From: Betaproteobacteria bacterium
GTDB taxonomy: Bacteria; Pseudomonadota; Gammaproteobacteria; Burkholderiales; Rhodocyclaceae
Reading direction: 5' to 3'
NCBI GenBank assembly: GCA_016705475.1
Contig: JADIYD010000006.1
Location: forward strand, 1 to 64,000
Length of the DNA: 64,000 nucleotides
The first letter of the stretch is position 1. Every line of letters begins with the position of its first letter. A model generated the notes under the pieces. It was not told the origin of the DNA, searched no databases, and saw only the letters and a program-made list of their open reading frames with translations. Shown one piece after another: positions 26,700 to 35,775 of the stretch. A program made the translations under genes and the position numbers.

Positions 26700-28019
26700 A
26701 TGTTGCACAAAGTCACCGTTCTCACGCTCGACCTCCAGATCGGCATGTTCGTCAGCGATCTGGATCGACCTTGGATTGACACCCCTTTTCTCATGCAGGG
26801 GTTGCTCATCGAGAATGAGGCGCAGATTGCAACCCTCCAGCATTATTGCCGCCAGGTCACGGTCGACCGTAGCCAGTCGCTCGGCGAGGCATATGCCCCA
26901 CGCGATCATGGTCGCGACACCCCACGTCTGCTCGGAGCCTTGCCTGTTTTTCATCAGGTCAGCGATGCTCAGCCAGATGACTTTGCTGCCATCTGCCGGC
27001 ATCTGCGCACTGAGCCCGTCCTGCGTCGGTTTCGCTACGCACCCGATCTCAGCCCGACCGACCACCAGAGCCGCCTTGAGGCTGAATTGCTCTACTCGGC
27101 CCCCATCATTGATGATGTAAAACGCACCCTGAAGTCGATTCGCGAGGCCATCGCCTGTGCCGAAACGGTCTCTTTGAACGAAATCGGCAAACAGGTCGCT
27201 GAAATGGCGCACAGCGTTGAACGTAACCCGGAAGCCATGATCTGGCTGACCCGTCTGCGCTCGAGCGACCAATATTCGTATGACCACGCGCTCGATGTTT
27301 CGGTACACCTGATGGTTTTTGCCCGTTTCCTTGGACTCGCGCCAAAAGCGGTCGAGGAGGTGGGTGTCGCCGGCCTGATGCAGGATATCGGCAAGATCGA
27401 CATCCCGACCGAAATTCTCAGCAAACCGGGAAATCTGACCGACGAAGAATACCGCTTGGTACAGTCGCACGTTGCCAGTTCGCTAGAAATGCTGCTCGGT
27501 CAGCCCGTGTTCACCACCCGCATTCTCGAAATCGTGGCCAGCCATCACGAGCGGGCTGATGGCAGCGGCTATCCGCGCCGACTGAAAGGCGAACGCATTG
27601 TCTTTCATGGTGAATTGGCCGGCGTAGTGGACAGCTATTGCGCGATGACCCGCGACCGCGCATACGGTCAGGCCATTTCGTCACAGAAGGCACTCGAAGC
27701 ACTGATTCGCATGCGCGGCACCAAATTTCGCGATGCCGTCATAGATCAGTTTATTCAATGCGTAGGCCTGTACCCGATCGGGACCCTGGTCGAACTCAAT
27801 ACGGGCGAAGTTGGCGTCGTCATCCAGCAGAACCAGGTACGCCGCCTCAAACCGCGGCTGATGATTCTGCTCGGCCCCGACAAGAGCATCGAGCGCCATC
27901 CGATAACGCTCGACCTGATAATGGACCCACCGACGCCGACCGGCGAACCCTACCGGATCATGCAGGCCTTGCCAGCCAATTCGTATGGGATCGACCCCTC
28001 CGAGTTCTATCTGAACTGA
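26700..28019 (+). CDS. DUF3391/HD-GYP-domain protein (c-di-GMP phosphodiesterase family)
   Basis: 439 aa: N-terminal DUF3391 (about 1-110, LDLQIGMFVSDLDRPWIDTP) and a C-terminal HD-GYP domain (about 170-400). H196 (YDHALDVS), D229 (LMQDIGKIDIP), and HHERADGSGYP at 282 onward are visible. The canonical HD dyad is QD here: position 228 is Gln instead of His, so metal binding and catalysis may be altered. The GYP loop is intact. No clear Shine-Dalgarno precedes the ATG. The EAL gene follows after one base, so the two c-di-GMP proteins are co-expressed. Confidence 0.85.
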   Translation: MLHKVTVLTLDLQIGMFVSDLDRPWIDTPFLMQGLLIENEAQIATLQHYCRQVTVDRSQSLGEAYAPRDHGRDTPRLLGALPVFHQVSDAQPDDFAAICRHLRTEPVLRRFRYAPDLSPTDHQSRLEAELLYSAPIIDDVKRTLKSIREAIACAETVSLNEIGKQVAEMAHSVERNPEAMIWLTRLRSSDQYSYDHALDVSVHLMVFARFLGLAPKAVEEVGVAGLMQDIGKIDIPTEILSKPGNLTDEEYRLVQSHVASSLEMLLGQPVFTTRILEIVASHHERADGSGYPRRLKGERIVFHGELAGVVDSYCAMTRDRAYGQAISSQKALEALIRMRGTKFRDAVIDQFIQCVGLYPIGTLVELNTGEVGVVIQQNQVRRLKPRLMILLGPDKSIERHPITLDLIMDPPTPTGEPYRIMQALPANSYGIDPSEFYLN

Positions 28020-28020
28020 G

Positions 28021-29364
28021 ATGAGCGATCACGCGTTCACTGTTCGCGAAAGCGACCGCATTGATCCAACAACCCGGTTACCGCTGATCGCCTGCGCCTT
28101 GGCCGATCTACCCAAAATAATCAGGGATAATCACGCAGATCACCGGATCGGCATTATTTCGGTCTCCGTGGTCCCAGACCCTCAACTTCTGCGTCAGTCT
28201 AGCGATGCCATCAACCGCTTGCGCATCCTGGCCACCCAGGAAATTCAGGCATCGCTGCGCCAGCAGGATCGCGTCTACTCGGTGAGCCTGAAGGAATGGC
28301 TGATTGTTCAGCCCAATCTGATCAGCAGTGCCGCAATCACATTGGCGATGATTCGCCTGCGCGACAACCTGACCGCACTTGCCGGGCGTCCAGGAATTGT
28401 GACCCGCATGCCACGCTTGGCGCTGGGTGCAGCGATGTGGCCTGACGATGGTGAAGACTCGTTGTTCCTCGTACAGTCAGCCAGAATAGCTCGCCTGGTT
28501 GCGGAACAGGGCGGGCCCGACATTCGTTGCTACCAGCCAGCCATGGAAACCGAAGGGGATGACGAGCGCGGCCTGCTTGACGACCTGCGCCTGGCGCTTA
28601 ACGAACAACGCGGGCTGAAGCTATTTCTTCAGCCGCAAGTCGATTTGACCAGCGGTCGCTGCATTGGCGCCGAGGCCCTGCTGCGCTGGCAGCGAGACAA
28701 CGGCGAATGGGTTGCGCCGCCGCGCATTCTCGAAGCGATCGACCGTCTGGGGCAGCGCCAGTCGTTCAATCGCTGGCTGCTGCATCAGGCGCCACAAATC
28801 CAGAAACAACTGCTCGATAGCGGCATCAACATCACCCTGTCGCTCAATTTGTCGGCCAACGACCTCCTTGATGTCGAGCTCCCGGACATCATCGGTCAGG
28901 CGCTCGCCACCTGGGATATCGCGCCACAGCAATTCATGCTCGAAATCACCGAAACAATGATGATCGAAGAGAGCTGGCAAGTCATGGATGTGCTGAACCG
29001 ACTACGCAAGCTGGGCCTGCGTCTGTCGATCGACGATTTCGGCACAGGCTACGCCGGCATGGGCTACCTCCAGCGCCTGCCCGTCCAGGAGGTGAAAATT
29101 GATCAGGTTTTCGTGCGCCAGGTCGTCGATTCTGACAAGGCCCGCGAAATCATCGCCGCCGTCATCCAGCTTTCCAGCAAGCTGGGCATGAGCATTATTG
29201 CGGAAGGCGTCGAAACGATAGAAACCCGCAACGAACTGGAACGTCTCGGCTGCCGGCATGCCCAGGGTTATCTGTTTTCTCCGGCCCTCCCGGTTCCGGA
29301 ATTTATCGCCTGGCACAAGGCCAATCCGGCCAAGGGAAATCTCGCTGCCACTGCGCTAGACTAA
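28021..29364 (+). CDS. EAL-domain c-di-GMP phosphodiesterase
   Basis: 447 aa. A C-terminal EAL domain from about 190 contains the signature E218-A-L-L-R-W, NLSAND, EITETMM, IDDFGTGYAGMGYLQRLPV, KIDQVFV, EGVET and QGYLFSPALP, so the metal and catalytic residues look complete. The N-terminal 180 residues resemble a degenerate GGDEF-like alpha/beta domain with no GGDEF motif. A single base separates it from the HD-GYP stop. Expected activity: hydrolysis of c-di-GMP to pGpG. Confidence 0.88.
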   Translation: MSDHAFTVRESDRIDPTTRLPLIACALADLPKIIRDNHADHRIGIISVSVVPDPQLLRQSSDAINRLRILATQEIQASLRQQDRVYSVSLKEWLIVQPNLISSAAITLAMIRLRDNLTALAGRPGIVTRMPRLALGAAMWPDDGEDSLFLVQSARIARLVAEQGGPDIRCYQPAMETEGDDERGLLDDLRLALNEQRGLKLFLQPQVDLTSGRCIGAEALLRWQRDNGEWVAPPRILEAIDRLGQRQSFNRWLLHQAPQIQKQLLDSGINITLSLNLSANDLLDVELPDIIGQALATWDIAPQQFMLEITETMMIEESWQVMDVLNRLRKLGLRLSIDDFGTGYAGMGYLQRLPVQEVKIDQVFVRQVVDSDKAREIIAAVIQLSSKLGMSIIAEGVETIETRNELERLGCRHAQGYLFSPALPVPEFIAWHKANPAKGNLAATALD

Positions 29365-29391
29365 AAACGATCCGCCGACGGGGATTTGCAT

Positions 29392-29435
29392 CAGTTTCCG
29401 GCCTCCTCCAGAGGGGCCGGAGTTCCCGGAAACTG
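29392..29435 (+). terminator. Hairpin between the EAL gene and mnmG
   Basis: CAGTTTCCGG and CCGGAAACTG form a perfect 10-bp stem with further pairing possible inside (GGCCTCC with GGGGCC). It is followed by TGAATTTTC. Probable terminator of the signalling pair. Confidence 0.6.
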
Positions 29436-29499
29436 TGAATTTTCAGCGACATGACGTAGAATCCGCGGTCCGATACTGCGCTGCAACAAAGCCAAATTT

Positions 29500-31404
29500 A
29501 TGCTCTATCCCACCCGTTTCGATGTCATCGTCGTCGGCGGCGGTCACGCCGGCACCGAGGCTGCGCTTGCCGCGGCCCGGGCGGGGGCGAACACGCTGCT
29601 GCTGACGCACAACCTCGACACGCTCGGGGCGATGAGCTGCAATCCGTCAATTGGCGGCATCGGCAAGGGCCATTTGGTCCGCGAGGTTGATGCGCTGGGC
29701 GGGGCGATGGCGGCGGCGACCGACGAAGCAGGCATCCAGTTCCGTATCCTCAATGCCTCGAAAGGCCCGGCCGTCCGTGCGACGCGCGCCCAGGCCGACC
29801 GCGTGCTGTACAAGCAGGCCATCCGCGGTCGACTGGAAAATCAGCCTAATTTGACCATTTTTGCCGAAGCCTGCGACGACCTGATCGTCGAAGGCGAGCG
29901 CGTTGTCGGCGCCGTGACGCAGCTAGGTATTCGTTTCATGGCTGGCGCCGTTGTGCTGACAGCGGGCACCTTCCTCAACGGCAAGATCCACGTCGGGTTG
30001 GAGAACTACACCGGCGGGCGCATGGGTGATCCGCCCTCGGTGTCGCTGGCCGCCCGCCTCAAAGAATTGAATCTGCCGCAAGGCCGCCTCAAGACAGGTA
30101 CGCCACCGCGCCTGGACGGCAAGACTATCGACTTCTCGGTGATGGAGGAGCAGCATTCGGACGACCCGATGCCGGTCTTTTCCTTTCTCGGCAACGCTGG
30201 CCAGCACCCGCGCCAGCTGCCGTGCTGGATCACCGAGACCAACGAGAAAACCCACGACATCATCCGCAGCGGCCTGGACCGTTCGCCGATGTACACCGGC
30301 GTCATCGAAGGCGTCGGCCCGCGTTACTGCCCGTCGATCGAAGACAAGATCCACCGCTTCGCCGACAAGGACAAGCACAACGTCTTCCTCGAGCCGGAAG
30401 GCCTGACGACGCACGAGATCTACCCGAACGGCGTATCGACCAGCCTGCCTTTCGACATCCAGCTGGCGCTGGTCCGCTCAATTCGCGGCATGGAAAACGT
30501 GCACATCCTGCGCCCCGGCTACGCCATCGAATACGACTTCTACGATCCGCGCGGACTCAAGGACACGCTGGAATCGAAGGCCATCAATGGCCTGTTCTTC
30601 GCCGGCCAGATCAACGGCACGACGGGCTACGAGGAGGCTGCTGCGCAGGGCCTGTTAGCCGGTATCAACGCCGTGCGCCACGTCCGCGACGAAGCCGGCT
30701 GGTGCCCGAAGCGCAACGAAGCCTACCTCGGCGTGCTGGTCGACGATCTGATCACGCGCGGCGTTTCGGACCCTTACCGGATGTTCACGAGCCGCGCCGA
30801 ATACCGCCTGAGCCTGCGCGAAGACAACGCCGACCTGCGCCTGACCGAACAGGGCAGGGCGCTCGGCCTGGTCGATGACATTCGCTGGGCCGCCTTCTGC
30901 CAGAAGCGCGATGCCATTGCCAGCGAGCAGGAGCGCCTGAAATCGACCTGGGTCAATCCCAAGCTGACGCCGGTCGAAGACTGCATCCGCGTACTGGGCA
31001 AAGCGATCGAGCACGAGTACAACCTGTTCGAATTACTGCGCCGACCAGAAGTGACCTACGCGGCACTCATCACACTGCCCTGCCACGGTGAACCGGAAAT
31101 TTCGGCCAAAATTGAAATGGACCCGGCGGTCATCGAACAACTCGAAATTTCGGCCAAGTACCAGGGTTACATCGACCGCCAGGCCGATGAAGTCGCCAAG
31201 TCGGCCGGCTACGAAAATGCCATCCTGCCCGCCGATCTCGACTACGGCACCGTCGCCGGCCTGTCCAACGAGGTCAAGCAAAAGCTCGCCCTGCACAAGC
31301 CGCAGACCATCGGCCAGGCCTCGCGTATTCAGGGCATCACACCGGCCGCCATCTCGCTGCTGCTGATCCACCTCAAGCGCCACACTCTCTCGCAAGCCGC
31401 ATGA
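29500..31404 (+). CDS. mnmG: tRNA U34 5-carboxymethylaminomethyl-modification enzyme MnmG (GidA)
   Basis: 634 aa. MnmG with MnmE adds the cmnm5 group to wobble U34 of several tRNAs, using FAD. The N-terminal FAD loop VIVVGGGHAGTEAALAAARA, the SCNPSIGGIGKGHLVREVDA block, the middle PRYCPSIEDKIHRF and the C-terminal GLSNEVKQKL and QASRIQGITPAAIS are present. Between TYAALITL and LEISAKYQGY it is about six residues longer than I recall for E. coli; that stretch (HGEPEISAKIE) is encoded by a copy of the dispersed element. It heads the mnmG-rsmG-parAB run typical near chromosome origins. Confidence 0.95.
   Translation: MLYPTRFDVIVVGGGHAGTEAALAAARAGANTLLLTHNLDTLGAMSCNPSIGGIGKGHLVREVDALGGAMAAATDEAGIQFRILNASKGPAVRATRAQADRVLYKQAIRGRLENQPNLTIFAEACDDLIVEGERVVGAVTQLGIRFMAGAVVLTAGTFLNGKIHVGLENYTGGRMGDPPSVSLAARLKELNLPQGRLKTGTPPRLDGKTIDFSVMEEQHSDDPMPVFSFLGNAGQHPRQLPCWITETNEKTHDIIRSGLDRSPMYTGVIEGVGPRYCPSIEDKIHRFADKDKHNVFLEPEGLTTHEIYPNGVSTSLPFDIQLALVRSIRGMENVHILRPGYAIEYDFYDPRGLKDTLESKAINGLFFAGQINGTTGYEEAAAQGLLAGINAVRHVRDEAGWCPKRNEAYLGVLVDDLITRGVSDPYRMFTSRAEYRLSLREDNADLRLTEQGRALGLVDDIRWAAFCQKRDAIASEQERLKSTWVNPKLTPVEDCIRVLGKAIEHEYNLFELLRRPEVTYAALITLPCHGEPEISAKIEMDPAVIEQLEISAKYQGYIDRQADEVAKSAGYENAILPADLDYGTVAGLSNEVKQKLALHKPQTIGQASRIQGITPAAISLLLIHLKRHTLSQAA
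31083..31118 (+). repeat. Dispersed element inside mnmG
   Basis: CCACGGTGAACCGGAAATTT, then CGGCCAAAATTGAAATG, in frame as HGEPEISAKIEM. The 14-mer GAAATTTCGGCCAA inside it recurs 48 nt later (31144-31157), where it encodes the native EISAK of the downstream helix. Confidence 0.75.
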
Positions 31405-32018
31405 GCCAGAACGCCCTTGCCAGCGGCCTGGCCGCCCTCGACATCACGCTGGCGGCCGAAGCGCAGCACAAGCTGCTCGCCTTCCGCGACCTGCTGCTCA
31501 AGTGGAACAAGACCTACAACCTGACCGCCCTGCGCGATCCGGCCCAGGCCATTTCGCATCATCTGCTCGATTCGCTGGCCATCCTGCCGCATGTGGGCGC
31601 CGGCAATCTGCTCGATGTCGGCAGTGGCGGCGGCCTGCCCGGCATTCCGCTGGCCATCGCAATGCCAGAGCTGGCGGTCACCATGGTCGATACCGTGCAA
31701 AAGAAAACCACCTTCCTGCAGCAGGCTGTCATCGAACTGGGACTGAAGAATGTTACGGTGCACCACGCCCGGGTCGAGGAATTGCAGGGACAATACGCCC
31801 AGATCAGCTCACGCGCCTTCGCCGAAATCGGCCTGTTCATCAGCCTGACCCGCCACCTGTTGGCCCCGGGCGGCCGCTGGCTGGCGATGAAGGGCGTACG
31901 ACCGGACGACGAACTCAAGGCATTGCCCGCCGACATCACGGTTGAAGCGATCATCCCGCTGACCGTGCCGGGGCTGGATGCCGAACGACATTTGATTATT
32001 TTGAAAGCCGGGTCATGA
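31401..32018 (+). CDS. rsmG: 16S rRNA m7G527 methyltransferase RsmG (GidB)
   Basis: 205 aa, SAM-dependent methyltransferase acting on G527 of 16S rRNA. The NLTALRDP segment, HHLLDSLAILPH, the SAM loop LLDVGSGGGLPGIPLAIA and MVDTVQKKTTFLQQAV are characteristic. The ATG overlaps the mnmG stop (ATGA), and its own stop overlaps parA. Confidence 0.95.
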   Translation: MSQNALASGLAALDITLAAEAQHKLLAFRDLLLKWNKTYNLTALRDPAQAISHHLLDSLAILPHVGAGNLLDVGSGGGLPGIPLAIAMPELAVTMVDTVQKKTTFLQQAVIELGLKNVTVHHARVEELQGQYAQISSRAFAEIGLFISLTRHLLAPGGRWLAMKGVRPDDELKALPADITVEAIIPLTVPGLDAERHLIILKAGS

Positions 32019-32776
32019 AAGTACTCGCCATCACCAACCAGAAAGGCGGCGTCGGCAAGACGACCACCGCCGTCAATCTGGCCGCCTCGCTGGCCGCCGA
32101 GGGCAAGCGCGTCCTGCTCATCGACATGGACCCGCAGGGCAACGCCACCACTGGCGCCGGCATCACCAAGAAGGAAGCGCTGCCGACCGTCTATCAGCTG
32201 CTGATCGGGTCCGCGACGCTGGTTGAAGTGTGCATCAAGACCGACTTCGACTTCGACATCCTGCCCGCCAACCGCGAACTGGCCGGCGCCGAAGTCGAAA
32301 TGATCGAGCTCGACCAGCGCGAATACCGCCTGAAAAATGCGCTGGCGCAGAACCACGCCGAATACGATTTCGTCCTGATTGACTGCCCGCCGGCCCTCAA
32401 CATGCTGACAGTCAATGCGCTGGTTGCCGCCGATTCGGTGCTGATCCCGATGCAGTGCGAGTACTACGCACTGGAAGGCCTCTCTGATCTCGTCGAAACG
32501 CTACGTAAGGTCCGTCATCATTTGAACTCCCGCCTTGAAATCGAAGGCCTGCTGCGCACCATGTATAACGGCCAGAGCACGCTGACCCAACAAGTATCCA
32601 GCGAACTCGAAAGCCACTTCGGCGACAAGGTCTACAAGACCATCATCCCGCGCAATGTGCGACTGGCCGAAGCGCCGTCCTACGGCAAGCCGGTCCTCGC
32701 CTTCGACAAAAACTCAAAGGGTGCGCAAGCCTATGGCGCGCTCGCCCAGGAAATTCTCGAAAGGGTCGTCCAATGA
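32015..32776 (+). CDS. parA: Chromosome-partitioning ATPase ParA/Soj
   Basis: 253 aa. Deviant Walker A ITNQKGGVGKTTTAVNLAA (K10 signature Lys, K15), DMDPQGNATTGAG, and the DCPPALNMLTVNAL block identify a chromosomal Soj-type ParA without an N-terminal HTH. It works with ParB bound at parS to segregate the origin. It overlaps rsmG by 4 nt and parB by 4 nt. No parS-like site (GTT-n-CACGTG-n-AAC type) was seen in the window. Confidence 0.95.
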   Translation: MKVLAITNQKGGVGKTTTAVNLAASLAAEGKRVLLIDMDPQGNATTGAGITKKEALPTVYQLLIGSATLVEVCIKTDFDFDILPANRELAGAEVEMIELDQREYRLKNALAQNHAEYDFVLIDCPPALNMLTVNALVAADSVLIPMQCEYYALEGLSDLVETLRKVRHHLNSRLEIEGLLRTMYNGQSTLTQQVSSELESHFGDKVYKTIIPRNVRLAEAPSYGKPVLAFDKNSKGAQAYGALAQEILERVVQ

Positions 32777-33627
32777 TCAAGATGAAAGGACTCGGCCGCG
32801 GCCTCGACGCGCTGCTTTCCGGCAGCGACGCAAAGGCCGAAGACGAACTGCGCAATCTGCCAGTCGAGCGCATGAAACCGGGCAAATACCAGCCACGCAC
32901 CCACATGGATCAGGATTCGCTGGCCGAACTGGCCGCCTCGATCAAGGCTCAGGGCGTCATGCAACCCATTCTCGTGCGCGCTGTCGACACGACTCCCGGC
33001 GCCGAGCGTTATGAAATTGTCGCAGGTGAACGCCGCTGGCGTGCCGCCCAACTGGCCGGCCTGACCGAGGTTCCTGTCCTCGTTCGCACCATCCCCGACG
33101 AGCAGGCGCTGGCTATGGCGCTCATCGAGAACATCCAGCGCGAAAACCTCAATCCGCTCGAAGAAGCTCAGGGCCTACAGCGCCTGATCGATGAATTCGG
33201 CCTGACCCACCAACAAGCCGCCGATGCGGTGGGTCGCTCCCGCCCAGCCGCTTCCAATTTGCTGCGTTTATTACAGTTGACCGCGCCAGTCCAGGAAATG
33301 CTGATGACCGGCCAGATCGACATGGGCCACGCCCGCGCCCTGCTCCCAATGTCCACAGGCCAGCAGGTCGGCGTTGCCCAGCGGATTATCCAGAAGGGAC
33401 TGTCGGTCCGCGAAACAGAGCGCTTGGTCCAGCAACTGCTGAATCCACCTAAGCATGCCCCGGAAAAAGCCATCGACCGCGATCTGCTGAGTCTGCAGGA
33501 ACGCTTGTCCGACGGTCTGGGCACCAATGTCGCCATTCGCTCGAACAAGAAGGGCGCCGGCAAGGTAACTATCGAGTTCTCGAGCCTTGACCAACTTGAC
33601 GGCCTGATTTCCCGCCTCAATACATAA
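32773..33627 (+). CDS. parB: Chromosome-partitioning protein ParB/Spo0J
   Basis: 284 aa. The N-terminal GLGRGLDALLSG tail (ParA-stimulating region), the CTP-binding ParB/Srx motif EIVAGERRWRAAQLAG, ALIENIQRENLNPLEEA, the HTH HQQAADAVGRSRPAASNLLR and a C-terminal dimerisation domain are present. An in-frame ATG six nt downstream is an alternative start. It ends the mnmG-rsmG-parA-parB unit; the ATP synthase promoter lies just after. Confidence 0.95.
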   Translation: MIKMKGLGRGLDALLSGSDAKAEDELRNLPVERMKPGKYQPRTHMDQDSLAELAASIKAQGVMQPILVRAVDTTPGAERYEIVAGERRWRAAQLAGLTEVPVLVRTIPDEQALAMALIENIQRENLNPLEEAQGLQRLIDEFGLTHQQAADAVGRSRPAASNLLRLLQLTAPVQEMLMTGQIDMGHARALLPMSTGQQVGVAQRIIQKGLSVRETERLVQQLLNPPKHAPEKAIDRDLLSLQERLSDGLGTNVAIRSNKKGAGKVTIEFSSLDQLDGLISRLNT

Positions 33628-33691
33628 CCGATGTCACATATCGAAACGCCCACAATCTACGGGATAACCCTCAATTTTTGCACTCCGGAAA

Positions 33692-33720
33692 TTGACTCCT
33701 CTATAAGACTCGGTTACACT
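33692..33720 (+). promoter_or_regulatory. Sigma-70-type promoter of the ATP synthase operon
   Basis: TTGACT (33692-33697), a 17-nt spacer, then TACACT (33715-33720), about 27 nt upstream of the atpI start. This is the best promoter match in the gap between parB and atpI. Confidence 0.65.
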
Positions 33721-33746
33721 CGCACGGTTATCAATCGAGGCATGTC

Positions 33747-34103
33747 TTGCATCCACAGGTAAGCTGGATACTCAGCCGCCAGGCGGCACTGGCAATCATC
33801 CTGGCCGTAGCGGCGGGCTTGTTTGTCAATGTCAATGCAGCAGTCTCGGTTCTGATCGGGGGATCAATCGGACTCATCGCCAATCTCGGATACGTCCTGA
33901 GAGCCATGCGAATGAGTTCGGTGGCCGACCCGGTCAAGGCATATCAGGCGCAAGCCGCCGGAGAGGGGTTCAAGTTTTTACTCACTCTCGTCGGCTTTGC
34001 GCTAGTGTTTTTAGGGTACAAGGGGGTGGCGGTACTGCCGCTCTTTCTTGGATACGCATCAACCTTCGTCATCTACTGGATGGCATTGCTGAAGCAACGC
34101 TAG
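33747..34103 (+). CDS. atpI: ATP synthase subunit I (AtpI)
   Basis: A 118-aa membrane protein with four predicted helices (AALAIILAVAAGLFVNVNAA, VLIGGSIGLIANLGYVL, FLLTLVGFALVFLGYKG, LFLGYASTFVIYW). AtpI assists c-ring assembly or Mg2+ supply. The start is a TTG with CGAGG six nt upstream; no ATG fits. It opens the atp operon, 16 nt before atpB. Confidence 0.85.
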   Translation: MHPQVSWILSRQAALAIILAVAAGLFVNVNAAVSVLIGGSIGLIANLGYVLRAMRMSSVADPVKAYQAQAAGEGFKFLLTLVGFALVFLGYKGVAVLPLFLGYASTFVIYWMALLKQR

Positions 34104-34119
34104 ACAGACTGGAGAAAAC

Positions 34120-34929
34120 ATGAGCGCAGACGGCGGCACACTGACCACCACAGGTTATATTGAACACCACCTCACCAATCTGGCTGTCTGTGCAGACAGC
34201 GCCAAGGTAGATGGCGTCTGTACCGGTTTCTGGACATTCCACCTCGACACCCTGCTGGTTTCCGGCATTCTGGGTTTGGTTGTTTTCGGCTTCATGGCCC
34301 TAATGGCCAGCAGAGCCACTGCTGGCGTTCCGTCTGGCGGCCAGAACTTCGTCGAAATGGTTGTCGGCCTGGTCGATCAGCAAGTTCGCGACACCTTCCA
34401 TGGCAAGAGCGCCCTGGTTACCCCGCTGGCCATTACCATTTTTGTCTGGGTGTTCGTCATGAACGCCATGGACTTGATTCCGGTCGACTTCCTGCCGACG
34501 GCGCTGCAAGCTGCTACCGGCAATCACCATCTGCCCTTCAAGTTTGTACCGACCACGGACCCCAACCTGACCTTTGCGATGTCGCTGACGGTTTTCGCCA
34601 TCTCGATTTTCATGGGCCTGAAGGTGAAGGGGTTCGGCCACTTCATGCATGAAGTATTCGCTGTCCCATTTGGTTTGAAGATGGCACCGGTCAACCTCCT
34701 GTTCCGCATCGTTGAAGAAATCGCCCGACCGATTTCGTTGTCCCTGCGACTTTTCGGCAACATGTATGCCGGTGAAATGGTATTCATCCTGATCGCCCTT
34801 CTCGGCATCTACCAACTGCCCCTGGCCTTGCCTTGGGAACTGTTCCACATCTTGATTATTACCCTGCAAGCCTTCGTGTTCATGATGCTCACCATCGTGT
34901 ACATGTCGATGGCCGCAGAGTCGCACTAA
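34120..34929 (+). CDS. atpB: F1Fo ATP synthase subunit a
   Basis: 269 aa, the proton-channel stator subunit of Fo. The essential Arg lies in SLSLRLFGNMYAGEMVF, and the C-terminal helix ITLQAFVFMMLTIVYMSMA is typical. A short N-terminal insertion after LAVC contains two Cys (CADSAKVDGVCTGFW). The Shine-Dalgarno GGAG precedes the ATG. Confidence 0.97.
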   Translation: MSADGGTLTTTGYIEHHLTNLAVCADSAKVDGVCTGFWTFHLDTLLVSGILGLVVFGFMALMASRATAGVPSGGQNFVEMVVGLVDQQVRDTFHGKSALVTPLAITIFVWVFVMNAMDLIPVDFLPTALQAATGNHHLPFKFVPTTDPNLTFAMSLTVFAISIFMGLKVKGFGHFMHEVFAVPFGLKMAPVNLLFRIVEEIARPISLSLRLFGNMYAGEMVFILIALLGIYQLPLALPWELFHILIITLQAFVFMMLTIVYMSMAAESH

Positions 34930-35000
34930 GTCGTAGTAGCAGTTTTTCAGTAGTTTTTAACTTTAACCCCGCAACAAACCTACCTTACTGAGGAGTAAAC

Positions 35001-35261
35001 ATGGAACTCGCAACCGTCCTCTCCAACACCGCTATCGCTGTAGCCATCCTGATCGGCGCCGGTGCTCTGGGTACCGCTATTGGCTTTGGTATCCTGGGTG
35101 GCCGCTTCCTGGAAGGCGCTGCTCGCCAGCCGGAAATGATCCCCACGCTGCAAGTCAAGATGTTCATCGTCGCCGGTCTGCTCGACGCCGTGACCATGAT
35201 CGGCGTTGGTATCGCTCTGTTCCTGCTCTTCGCAAACCCGTTCCTGGCTCTGCTGAAGTAA
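35001..35261 (+). CDS. atpE: F1Fo ATP synthase subunit c
   Basis: An 86-aa hairpin of two membrane helices forming the rotor ring. The ion-binding carboxylate is D62 in GLLDAVTMIGVGIALF. The residues flanking it do not show the Na+ pattern, so H+ coupling is expected. The glycine-rich first helix and RQPEMIPTL loop are standard. GAGGAG lies before the ATG. Confidence 0.97.
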   Translation: MELATVLSNTAIAVAILIGAGALGTAIGFGILGGRFLEGAARQPEMIPTLQVKMFIVAGLLDAVTMIGVGIALFLLFANPFLALLK

Positions 35262-35301
35262 TTAACCGCGCCCCTGTAACCCTTATTACCAGGAGGTTAG
35301 C

Positions 35302-35772
35302 GTGAATATCAACGCTACACTGATTGGCCAGGCAATCTGGTTTGCTCTCTTCATCTGGATCACGATGAAGTACGTCTGGCCGCCGCTGCAAAAGGCGATG
35401 GCAGACCGTCAAGCACAGATCGCTGATGGCCTGGCTGCAGCAGAACGTGGCAAGCACGAGCAAGAGCTCGCTGCCAAGCGCTCTGCCGACGCGTTGCGGG
35501 AAGCCAAGGAGAAATCCTCGGACCTCATCGCTCAAGCCGAAAAGCGTGCGCAGCAGATCGTCGAAGAAGCCAAAGGCACTGCCAAGGTTGAGGCTGACAA
35601 AGTTGTCGCCGGTGCTAAAGCAGAAATCGATCAGGAAGTCGAACGCGCCAAGCAAGTTTTGCGTGAGCGTGTCGCCGAACTGGCGGTTGCTGGTGCTGAA
35701 AAGATCCTGCGCAAGGAAATCAACGCGTCCGCGCATGCCGACATGCTGGTCGCCCTGAAACAGGACCTGTAA
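35302..35772 (+). CDS. atpF: F1Fo ATP synthase subunit b
   Basis: 156 aa: an N-terminal membrane helix (ATLIGQAIWFALFIWITMKY) and a long charged coiled coil (about 40-140) forming the peripheral stalk. The start is GTG (VNINATLIG), supported by a perfect AGGAGG seven nt upstream. Confidence 0.97.
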   Translation: MNINATLIGQAIWFALFIWITMKYVWPPLQKAMADRQAQIADGLAAAERGKHEQELAAKRSADALREAKEKSSDLIAQAEKRAQQIVEEAKGTAKVEADKVVAGAKAEIDQEVERAKQVLRERVAELAVAGAEKILRKEINASAHADMLVALKQDL

Positions 35773-35775
35773 GCA

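Noticed and set aside
26857..26872. CACGGTCGACCGTAG in the HD-GYP gene as another element copy
   Set aside because: It is a self-palindrome around GGTCGACC without the A-run or GGCCAAAAT half; likely chance.
32015..33746. parS sites near parAB
   Set aside because: CACGTG hexamers elsewhere in the window lack the flanking GTT/AAC arms, and none lies close to parAB.
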